Assembly: GCA_019322455.1 (NCBI GenBank)
Contig: JAHWIT010000083.1
Location: 1-5,244, forward strand
Origin: Candidatus Woesearchaeota archaeon
GTDB lineage: Archaea > Nanobdellota > Nanobdellia > Woesearchaeales > WJKL01
Reading direction: 5' to 3'
Length of the DNA: 5,244 nucleotides
Part shown: in pieces, positions 1-5,244 of the stretch
Layout of the letters: each line of letters starts with the position of its first letter
Numbering within the stretch: the first letter of the stretch is position 1
Notes under the pieces: generated by a model
The model's database searches: none
What the model was told of the DNA's origin: nothing
Seen by the model: only the letters and a program-made list of their open reading frames with translations
Made by a program: the position numbers and the translations under genes

Positions 1-144
1 AGCTCTTTTTGGTTTTAATTCTGCTCTAAATGTAAATATAGTAACTGAATTGCCTTTATCAATATACTCTTCAGCATTTAATTCAACAACTCTATCAATT
101 CCACTAAAAGGAGAAAATGTTGGAGTTAGTAATGCAATTTTCAT
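1..144 (-). CDS. Second GT-B (GT4-like) glycosyltransferase, N-terminal fragment
   Basis: The frame begins at ATG 144-142 and is open to the left edge, giving 48 residues that start MKIALLTPTFSPFSG. A short hydrophobic first strand, then a loop containing SGIDRVVE, a helix and a second strand (SVTIFTF) is the usual start of the nucleotide-binding-like N-domain of GT-B glycosyltransferases. It resembles the start of the upstream gene, where the corresponding segments are GGVEVLF and SVTILTH, so the two are probably paralogues. The start overlaps the upstream stop as ATGA at 144-141, and a modest purine-rich GAGGGA stretch lies about eight bases upstream inside the preceding gene. It is the last visible gene of the operon. 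The catalytic C-domain is outside the window, so donor and acceptor cannot be guessed, and assignment to GT4 rather than another GT-B family rests on the N-domain alone. Confidence 0.8.
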   Translation of the reverse strand, partial: MKIALLTPTFSPFSGIDRVVELNAEEYIDKGNSVTIFTFRAELKPKRA

Positions 145-1265
145 TTAATCAATCCCTCATAAACCTTCAAATAGCCTTTAATATTATCTTCTAACTCAAA
201 TTTCTTTAATTCACTTCTCATAAATTTATCATGATAAACCATCTCAACTCCTTTTGCAATTGCTTCAGCATTTCCAGGCTTAACCAGAACATATTTTCCA
301 CTAATAACTTCAGGTATGCTTCCTACTTTACTGGCTACAACTGGTTTATTCATAGCACAACTTTCTACAGTTGTAAATCCAAAACCTTCAGCAAGACTTG
401 GAACTACAACACAATCTGCCATTTTAATATAATTAGGAAGTTCATTATAAGGTACAGGATCTATTAATAACACTTTATTCTCAACTCCTAATTTTTTTAT
501 TAAATCAAGAATATAATCATATCTTTTTTCATAAGTTTTATCTTTGCTTACTATCGCAACTAATATTGAATTTTTGATTTGTTTAGATATTAAAGGTACA
601 GCTCTAATCAAATATTCTAAACCTTTGCTTATTCCTGGTCTTCCATAGAAAAAATAAACAAACTTTGTATCAAGATCAAATTTTTTTCTTATTTCTACTT
701 CATCATATTTTGACGGATCCCAATGATTATAATCAATTCCAGGATATATAACTTCAATTTTATTTTTATCAATTCCTATATCAGTTAATTGTTTTGCAGT
801 TGATTTAGATATAACAGCATATTTATCAAATTTAAATTTATAGATTATTTTTTCCAAAAAATTATGTAAAAAAGAAGAAACTATTCCAGCTTCTGTTAAT
901 TTTCTCCATTTTCCAATCCAAACCTCCATTACTGACAATACATTTGGTTTTTTCATAATCTTAGAAGCAATCCATGCAGGCAAAACTCCTGTAAAAGTTG
1001 TTGTATTAATTATATCATGTTCTTTCGCAAGTCTTATTGCTTGAGGTATTGCAAATAAACTAAACAAGTATCTGCTGTGAAAACAATTTACTCTAATTAT
1101 TTTAACACCATTAAGAATTTCTTCTTGTTTTGTATCCTTTAATCTATGGGTTAATATTGTTACAGAATATCCTTTTTTTACTAATTTTTCAGAAAGGCCT
1201 TGAAAAAGTACTTCAACTCCACCTATATGAGGAATATAGTTTTCCAAAACAAAAAGAATATTCAT
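141..1265 (-). CDS. GT4-family glycosyltransferase (GT-B fold)
   Basis: This complete protein of 374 residues has the length and two-domain layout of GT4 enzymes, which transfer a sugar from a nucleotide-sugar donor with retention of configuration. The N-domain begins NILFVLENYIPHIGGVE, with the glycine loop at residues 15-16. The linker into the C-domain is VIYPGID at 173-179. The C-domain carries the donor-binding basic pair in YGRPGISKG (R209, K214), the helix after it, and the E-x7-E signature EGFGFTTVE (E293 and E301), followed by the typical KPVVASKVGSIPEVI segment. No membrane helix or signal peptide is seen; it should act at the cytoplasmic membrane face on a lipid-linked acceptor. 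ATG 1265-1263 overlaps the DUF2304 stop as ATGA, with only a weak AGAGA-like ribosome binding site, so translation may be coupled. The context points to assembly of the N-glycan precursor. The family call is firm; the specific sugar and linkage are unknown. Confidence 0.92.
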   Translation of the reverse strand: MNILFVLENYIPHIGGVEVLFQGLSEKLVKKGYSVTILTHRLKDTKQEEILNGVKIIRVNCFHSRYLFSLFAIPQAIRLAKEHDIINTTTFTGVLPAWIASKIMKKPNVLSVMEVWIGKWRKLTEAGIVSSFLHNFLEKIIYKFKFDKYAVISKSTAKQLTDIGIDKNKIEVIYPGIDYNHWDPSKYDEVEIRKKFDLDTKFVYFFYGRPGISKGLEYLIRAVPLISKQIKNSILVAIVSKDKTYEKRYDYILDLIKKLGVENKVLLIDPVPYNELPNYIKMADCVVVPSLAEGFGFTTVESCAMNKPVVASKVGSIPEVISGKYVLVKPGNAEAIAKGVEMVYHDKFMRSELKKFELEDNIKGYLKVYEGLIK

Positions 1266-1588
1266 TTTTCTCTTTTAATAGCAATCTCTCTAACAATATT
1301 TTCAATCTTTTTTCTATTTTTTTTACTAACTCTATAAGTATAAAACCCAATTCCTATTAAAAATAAAAATCCCACTATTATCAAAAGATCTAGTCTTCTG
1401 CTGACACTTAAAGAAGATATTATTGGATTTAATACATTTGGAAATAAGGTTACTACTAAAAATATAGTCCACATAATAATCCAAACTATAAATTCTCCTT
1501 TTTTGAATTCTTTTCTTTTAAGACTTAAAAAAGTGTAATAAATCATAAATAATCCAAATAATAAACCAATTATTTGTATACCTATCAT
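1262..1588 (-). CDS. DUF2304-type small membrane protein
   Basis: This 108-residue protein has three predicted membrane helices, at about residues 3-22, 33-52 and 66-86. A basic KRKEFKKGEF loop separates the first two and a strongly basic C-terminal tail (about 87-108, rich in Lys and Arg) probably stays in the cytoplasm. Size, three-helix topology, the EF/W start of helix 2 and the SVSRRLDLLI entry into helix 3 match what I know of the DUF2304 family (Pfam PF10066), which is often found next to GT2 glycosyltransferases and has no established biochemical function. Here it directly follows such an enzyme with a one-base gap and is preceded by the best ribosome binding site in the window. My inference is an accessory or membrane-docking subunit for the soluble GT2 enzyme. 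The family call comes from recalled pattern, not a profile search. Confidence 0.78.
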   Translation of the reverse strand: MIGIQIIGLLFGLFMIYYTFLSLKRKEFKKGEFIVWIIMWTIFLVVTLFPNVLNPIISSLSVSRRLDLLIIVGFLFLIGIGFYTYRVSKKNRKKIENIVREIAIKREK

Positions 1589-1589
1589 T

Positions 1590-2258
1590 TTACCACCTCA
1601 TGAATTTCCACCAAATCATCTTTAAAACAATTTTCATTCCATCAAATATAGTTGTGCCTTTATATTTGTCTGAATAAATTGTTTGAATTGGAATCTCTTT
1701 ATATTTTAATCTATTTTTTCCAGCATTTGCAATCATTTCACTCTCAACATAATAATCCTGAGCATCCCATTTTATTTTTTTATAAGTATCAGCACTAAAT
1801 GCCCTATACCCAGACTGCGTATCTCTTAAATTTATTCCAAAAAGCAATCCAACTGCTCTGCTTATAAACCAATTTCCAAATCTTAAGACAAAAGGCATAT
1901 CTTTTGTCAGTTTTCTATATCCAAAAACAATATCAGATTCTTTTAATGCTTCTAAAAAATTAGGAATCTCTGCAGGATCATGCTGGCCATCAGCATCAAT
2001 TGCAATTAATTGTTTAGCTTCTTTTCTTAAAGCAAATTCACATCCTGTTTTTAAAGCAGATCCTTTTCCTAAATTAACAACATGTCTTAAAGCTTTTATT
2101 CCAGTTTCTTTAGCAATATTTATTGTATTATCCTTGCTTCCATCATCAACTAAAACAATATTTTGAACATACTCTTTAGTTTTATCAATAACATCTTTAA
2201 TCTTATTTTCTTCATTATAAGCAGGAATTACAACCCAAACATCATTGTTTATAATCAT
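1590..2258 (-). CDS. GT2 glycosyltransferase, dolichol-phosphate mannose/glucose synthase type
   Basis: This 222-residue protein is a soluble GT-A fold enzyme. It shows the full GT2 core: VVIPAYNEE (9-17), the nucleotide-binding VDDGSKDNT (37-45), NLGKG (62-66), the metal-binding DADGQHDP (88-95, a DxD motif), and the acceptor-side DTQSGYRAF (146-154). These match the DPM1/Dpg synthase subfamily, which moves a sugar from GDP or UDP onto dolichyl (polyprenyl) phosphate at the cytoplasmic membrane face. The protein ends at residue 222 with an aromatic, basic segment and has none of the C-terminal membrane helices found in many archaeal relatives. It therefore resembles human-type DPM1, which needs small membrane partners. 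The start ATG 2258 overlaps the oligosaccharyltransferase stop as ATGA, and the DUF2304 gene follows after one base. The lipid-linked sugar would feed glycan assembly. Which sugar is used cannot be read from the sequence; general GT2 alternatives are less likely. Confidence 0.92.
   Translation of the reverse strand: MIINNDVWVVIPAYNEENKIKDVIDKTKEYVQNIVLVDDGSKDNTINIAKETGIKALRHVVNLGKGSALKTGCEFALRKEAKQLIAIDADGQHDPAEIPNFLEALKESDIVFGYRKLTKDMPFVLRFGNWFISRAVGLLFGINLRDTQSGYRAFSADTYKKIKWDAQDYYVESEMIANAGKNRLKYKEIPIQTIYSDKYKGTTIFDGMKIVLKMIWWKFMRW
1594..1599 (-). promoter_or_regulatory. Strong ribosome binding site for the DUF2304 gene
   Basis: On the minus strand the sequence reads GAGGTG, five bases before ATG 1588. 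It is complementary to the usual archaeal 16S 3' end and is the strongest such site in the window. It is embedded in the last sense codons of the GT2 gene (ATG AGG TGG TAA, encoding Met-Arg-Trp-stop). It supports the ATG at 1588 and suggests this small protein is initiated efficiently in its own right. Confidence 0.75.
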
Positions 2259-5244
2259 TCTTCCTCTGTTATATTATTAGAATTATTTTCTTCTTCAGCT
2301 ATAATATCTTCTTCACTTTCTTCTTTTAGTATACTTATTGGTTCACCTTCTTCCCAACCTACTTTCCATACTTGAATTCTTCCGCCTGTTAATTGCATTT
2401 TATCAGAAAATAACTTAAAATGTTGAAGTCCATGTCCATCAAAGAAAAATAATCTTGTAAACATACTTCCAGCTAATTTTGGATCCATAATAACACTTTT
2501 AAAACCATCTCCAGAAGGAATCAATGCTGCTGATAAAGGTGAATTAGCATCAATTTCCTTTAACTCAAATTCTTCTTTTGTATTAATAAATGCTAAAGAG
2601 TTAAGAGAAATCTTTCCTTGCTGTGTTGAAACAACAGCTTTTGAATTATCTAAATCTATTTCAAGTCCATTTACGCATCTAACAATTCCATCTTCTTCAT
2701 TACATCCACTTGAACCAGAAAGATAACTAGGCCATGGACTTACCCATCTATCAGCTTTGTTATTTTGTATTTCATAATAAATATTATCCGCCTCTTCTTC
2801 ACTTAATCCAAATTCCTCTCTTAACACCTTTGTTCCTTTTACAACATCAAGATTTCTAACTGTCTGCCACATTAAAGCCCGATTAAAATCCCAGCTTCCA
2901 AAATGTCCCCAAACTCCTGCTTTGCCAATCATATCCTCTGAAGCAATATAATATTGAGGTATTAAACCATCACAATGTGTAACATCAAGCACATTTTCAA
3001 TCGCTTTTTTTGATAATCCTTCTTTTTTTAGTATCTCGCCAGCTTCTTTTTTGTCATATAAAATTATTTCATTCAATACATCAACAGATTTTACAGTATC
3101 ATTATCCAAATATCCTTCTAAAACATGAGGTGCTTTTTCTTGTCCACAATTCAACATCCTTAATATACCAACAGCAACTTTTTCACTTTCAGTTAATAAA
3201 CTTTTACCAACCCAATGTATTCTTTCTCCTTGATCAGCTCCATCAAAAGTAACTCTTCTTTCAGATATAGCTACAAACCAATGCCCAAAATCCCACCAAG
3301 AGGTTGTAATAGCATCTTCACTATCTTCTTTAATTCCAATTAAACTATCATACCATGCATCATTCATACTCGGAACTTCACCTTTAGCAGTTCTTGCAGC
3401 AGCTTTTAATGGACTAACTAACAATAAAAGCAATAAAACAACAATAACAGTTCTTGTAATATGCTTGTTAATATGTAATTCTTTTGATATCCATTTACTA
3501 AGATACTGATAAATAATTCCAATACAAACTCCAAAAGCAATTGCAAAAGCAGGAACCATTAATATTGCAAATCTCATTCCTTTTGTAAATCCATAAGCAG
3601 TTCCTATAAACCATATTACTAAAAAAGAAGCATATTTAATATCCCTATTTCCATATTTATCTGTCCTAATTACTGTCAATATTATACCAATAATAGCAAT
3701 CAAAAATAAGAATCTTCCTCCCATCTGACCCATTATTTGTCCTAGAGGAACTTCATTAAACTCAGCTACAGTTGTCAAAACATTTGGCCATAATGTTGTT
3801 ACAGCAACTTCTTTTATAGTCATAACACTTAAAGGTCCTTTTAAAAATATTAGAAATTTATTAATTCCTCCAAATAAAGAAACAAATAATGCAGAGGAAA
3901 AAACAAATATTCCTGTTGTAAATAAAACATCCTTAATAATATTCATTCCTTTTTTAACATCCTTTCTATTTATAAAAATATAATATCCTAAAAATATAAC
4001 CACAGAAGCTAAAATAAAATCAAATACATACCACCAACCAGTCCATGTAGCTGCATATAATCCAGCAAACAATCCTGCTAATCCGGCATAAATAATATCT
4101 TTTTTCTTGTCAGTCGCTTCAAAAGCTTCAATAAACATCCAAGCCATCATTAATGGAAAAAATATATTATAAGCATCTGTATCAGCAAATCCAGCAGGAG
4201 TTCTGCTTAATAAAGCAGCATTTACTGCTATAATCATTGCTGCAAAAAATCCTCCAATATTTCCACCAACTCTTTTTCCAATAAAAAAAGCAGGAATAAC
4301 AGATAATGTAACGATAATTAAAGGAATAAAAAAGAAAACAGTCATTAAAGAGGCATTGCTAAAAATACTAATAAATTTATATAAATAAACTCCAAAATAA
4401 AGATGAAACGCACTTCCTGGTTGTCCTGGTTTTCCTTCTCTGCCATTTCTCAAAAAATTAATATCTTTTCCATCAACAATATCAGTTCCAAAATGACCAT
4501 TTTGAAGATAATTTCTTACTTCACCATACCATAAATAAGGATCAATTGCTAATAAATAAGTCTGTCCATCACTATCCTTAAAATTAGCTTTATATTGTTG
4601 AGAAAGTTGTTCAATCTGTTGTTTAATCATCCCTTTCTGAGTTTTCAATATTTCCTGAAACTGATTTTCAACTAAATCATTTTTATTTGCATCAGGTAAA
4701 TTAGGATATTCCTTGCTAATCTCACTCTTAATCTGATTTCTATAAAAATTGTAAACAGTATTTTCAGCCCAATCATCAGTTACTGGTAAATAAGCTGGCT
4801 GGATTCTGAAATAGATAGAAAAAAACATTGCAATTAAAATCAATAAAATAGGAATCGCATACTTATTTTTTTTTAAAAAATTAATTACATTGCCCCAATC
4901 AACAGAAATCTCTTCTTCAGAAGATTCTTCCTTAAATCCATCTTCTTTACCTTCTTTTTTAAAAACATTCTTGATCTTTTCTTTTATCTTTCCAAAATCA
5001 AAGTTTATTTCTTCATCTTCCTTTTCAATTGTTTCTTCAGCTTCATCTTTAATCTTTTCTACTTTTTCTTGTCTTTCTATCTCTTTTGAAATTTCTTCTT
5101 GTTTTTCAGAAATATCATCTTTTTCTTCTTCTATTTCCTCTTTAACATATTTTTTATCAATTGCTTCTTCAGGTTTTTTCTTCTTTCTCTTAAAAAAATC
5201 TTTAATTTTTTCTATCTTTTCTTGTCTTTCTATCTCTTTTGAAA
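2255..5244 (-). CDS. aglB: AglB/STT3-type oligosaccharyltransferase, 5' end beyond the window
   Basis: This membrane enzyme transfers a lipid-linked glycan to Asn of N-X-S/T sequons on the external membrane face. Residues are counted from the Leu codon (TTG) at 4843. Catalytic landmarks are IDPY with D101 (first external loop), GFADTDAY with D221/D223 (DxD), TIKE at 342-345 (external loop 5), KGMRF with R424, and WWDFG at 516-520. SEDMIGK at 635-641 sits where the DK/MI element is expected. About a dozen membrane helices lie between residue 146 and 478, followed by an external domain to 862. TTG 4843 is not a credible start: it lies inside helix 1 (KYAIPILLILIAMFF), and the frame is open for 133 more codons to the edge with no ATG or GTG. 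At least 995 codons are therefore visible. The family is certain; the true start is not in view. Confidence 0.95.
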   Translation of the reverse strand, partial: SKEIERQEKIEKIKDFFKRKKKKPEEAIDKKYVKEEIEEEKDDISEKQEEISKEIERQEKVEKIKDEAEETIEKEDEEINFDFGKIKEKIKNVFKKEGKEDGFKEESSEEEISVDWGNVINFLKKNKYAIPILLILIAMFFSIYFRIQPAYLPVTDDWAENTVYNFYRNQIKSEISKEYPNLPDANKNDLVENQFQEILKTQKGMIKQQIEQLSQQYKANFKDSDGQTYLLAIDPYLWYGEVRNYLQNGHFGTDIVDGKDINFLRNGREGKPGQPGSAFHLYFGVYLYKFISIFSNASLMTVFFFIPLIIVTLSVIPAFFIGKRVGGNIGGFFAAMIIAVNAALLSRTPAGFADTDAYNIFFPLMMAWMFIEAFEATDKKKDIIYAGLAGLFAGLYAATWTGWWYVFDFILASVVIFLGYYIFINRKDVKKGMNIIKDVLFTTGIFVFSSALFVSLFGGINKFLIFLKGPLSVMTIKEVAVTTLWPNVLTTVAEFNEVPLGQIMGQMGGRFLFLIAIIGIILTVIRTDKYGNRDIKYASFLVIWFIGTAYGFTKGMRFAILMVPAFAIAFGVCIGIIYQYLSKWISKELHINKHITRTVIVVLLLLLLVSPLKAAARTAKGEVPSMNDAWYDSLIGIKEDSEDAITTSWWDFGHWFVAISERRVTFDGADQGERIHWVGKSLLTESEKVAVGILRMLNCGQEKAPHVLEGYLDNDTVKSVDVLNEIILYDKKEAGEILKKEGLSKKAIENVLDVTHCDGLIPQYYIASEDMIGKAGVWGHFGSWDFNRALMWQTVRNLDVVKGTKVLREEFGLSEEEADNIYYEIQNNKADRWVSPWPSYLSGSSGCNEEDGIVRCVNGLEIDLDNSKAVVSTQQGKISLNSLAFINTKEEFELKEIDANSPLSAALIPSGDGFKSVIMDPKLAGSMFTRLFFFDGHGLQHFKLFSDKMQLTGGRIQVWKVGWEEGEPISILKEESEEDIIAEEENNSNNITEEE
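2258..2353 (-). other. Acidic C-terminal tail with two N-glycosylation sequons
   Basis: The last 32 residues of the oligosaccharyltransferase (831-862) are mostly Glu with Asn, Ser and Asp, and are probably disordered. The final ten residues contain N853-N-S and N857-I-T, both fitting N-X-S/T. Because the C-terminal domain is external, these Asn residues are topologically available to the enzyme itself. Confidence 0.6.
2262..2266 (-). promoter_or_regulatory. Short-spaced ribosome binding site for the GT2 gene
   Basis: GAGGA on the minus strand lies three bases before ATG 2258, inside the final glutamate codons of the oligosaccharyltransferase. The spacing is short, so re-initiation by ribosomes finishing the upstream gene at the ATGA overlap is probably as important as direct binding. 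It supports the chosen start. Confidence 0.45.
4568..4768 (-). other. Helical insertion in external loop 1 of the oligosaccharyltransferase
   Basis: Between the first membrane helix and the catalytic D101 lie about 65 charged, Gln/Lys/Glu-rich residues (26-92 counted from the codon at 4843). They look like two helices separated by the turn YPNLPDANKN, with the second one rich in Gln. In well-studied STT3/AglB proteins the first catalytic Asp follows helix 1 after a few tens of residues, so this is a family variant, possibly shared within DPANN archaea. It would project outside the cell near the acceptor peptide side. Confidence 0.6.
4871..4877 (-). other. In-frame slippery heptamer T TTA AAA in an A9 run
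   Basis: In the reading frame of the oligosaccharyltransferase the minus strand has TTT TTA AAA AAA AAT at 4879-4865, so T TTA AAA is a canonical -1 slippage heptamer followed by more A (nine in a row, 4874-4866). A -1 shift there, or one extra A in the transcript, gives TAA at 4865-4863 and stops just before the first membrane helix. Whether it is used is unknown; A-runs are common in this A/T-rich DNA. Confidence 0.35.
5045..5091 (-). repeat. 47-bp direct repeat, membrane-proximal copy
   Basis: This stretch matches 5198-5244 at 44 of 47 positions. The three differences are two synonymous Lys changes (AAG/AAA) and one Val/Ile change. It encodes SKEIERQEKVEKIKD within the cytoplasmic extension of the oligosaccharyltransferase. 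The offset is 153 bp, exactly 51 codons, so the reading frame is kept. Confidence 0.85.
5198..5244 (-). repeat. 47-bp direct repeat, N-terminal-side copy, cut by the window edge
   Basis: This is the partner of 5045-5091, encoding SKEIERQEKIEKIKD. The match runs right up to the window edge, with the last 28 bases identical, so the repeat unit probably continues outside. After the shared KIKD the two copies diverge (FFKRKKK here against EAEETIE in the other). Confidence 0.85.

Larger units (their letters stand above)
4865..5244 (-). other. Lys/Glu-rich coiled-coil-like N-terminal extension of the oligosaccharyltransferase
   Basis: Upstream of the first membrane helix the frame encodes at least 126 residues dominated by Glu, Lys and Ile, with only a few aromatics, one Trp near the membrane and no Met or Cys. 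Ile/Val/Phe recur about every three or four residues (for example SKEIERQEKIEKIKD), as in charged coiled coils or long single helices. By topology this part is cytoplasmic. STT3/AglB proteins normally have only a short stretch before helix 1, so this is an added domain. A purine-rich strand is prone to chance open frames, but the patterned hydrophobics and direct continuity into helix 1 favour real coding. Confidence 0.75.

Noticed and set aside
231..467. Plus-strand open frame of 78 codons
   Set aside because: It lies antisense within the conserved C-domain of the GT4 gene; its product is low-complexity and rich in Phe/Asn/Ile/Tyr with no recognisable motif.
1130..1360. Plus-strand open frame of 76 codons
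   Set aside because: It is antisense to the start of the GT4 gene and the end of DUF2304, both well supported on the minus strand.
2163..2375. Plus-strand open frame of 70 codons
   Set aside because: It spans the ATGA junction antisense to two conserved genes; its Ser/Ile/Phe-rich product reflects the purine-rich opposite strand.
3010..3252. Plus-strand open frame of 80 codons
   Set aside because: It is antisense to the conserved external domain of the oligosaccharyltransferase and has no independent support.
4866..4880. T9A6 tract as a transcription terminator
   Set aside because: It is inside the coding frame just before the first membrane helix, and the short T/A symmetry has no G/C stem.
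5045..5244. CRISPR-like direct repeats
   Set aside because: Only two copies at a 153-bp period are present, they preserve the reading frame, and they encode the same peptide; there is no spacer-repeat regularity.
2255..5244. Bacterial PglB instead of archaeal AglB
   Set aside because: PglB also has a WWDYG-type motif, so it cannot be excluded by that alone. The TIKE loop, the large external domain, the archaeal-style ribosome binding site and the gene setting fit an archaeon better; the assignment stays an inference.

Overview
The window is a compact, A+T-rich block (roughly 30 % G+C by eye) that is coding from edge to edge. Every gene lies on the minus strand, so transcription runs from high to low coordinates. 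I see no RNA gene, mobile element, CRISPR array, promoter or terminator, and no non-coding gap longer than one base. The archaeal-type AglB/STT3 oligosaccharyltransferase, the archaeal-style GAGGTG ribosome binding site, the A/T bias and the tight gene packing suggest an archaeon. A DPANN lineage (Woesearchaeota/Pacearchaeota-like) is my best guess, by inference only.

Layout in transcription order: (1) 5244-2255, a very large oligosaccharyltransferase whose true N-terminus lies beyond the right edge. (2) 2258-1590, a soluble GT2 glycosyltransferase of the dolichol-phosphate mannose/glucose synthase type. (3) 1588-1262, a three-helix DUF2304-type membrane protein. (4) 1265-141, a GT4-family (GT-B fold) glycosyltransferase. 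(5) 144-1, the first 48 codons of a second GT-B glycosyltransferase, cut by the left edge. Three of the four junctions are four-base ATGA stop/start overlaps. The fourth has a one-base gap with a strong ribosome binding site inside the preceding gene. This is a single, translationally coupled operon.

Together the genes read as a surface protein N-glycosylation module. The GT4 enzymes probably extend a lipid-linked glycan, the GT2 enzyme probably makes a polyprenyl-phosphate-linked sugar with DUF2304 as a possible membrane partner, and the oligosaccharyltransferase transfers the glycan to Asn in N-X-S/T sequons outside the cell.

The most unusual part is the right end. The oligosaccharyltransferase frame does not start at the apparent TTG at 4843, which falls inside its first membrane helix. 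It stays open to the window edge, adding at least 126 residues of Lys/Glu-rich, coiled-coil-like cytoplasmic extension. That extension carries a nearly identical 47-bp in-frame direct repeat with a 153-bp (51-codon) period, and just before the membrane domain an in-frame T TTA AAA slippery heptamer in an A9 run. The enzyme also has a helical insertion of about 65 residues in its first external loop and an acidic external C-terminal tail with two sequons of its own.
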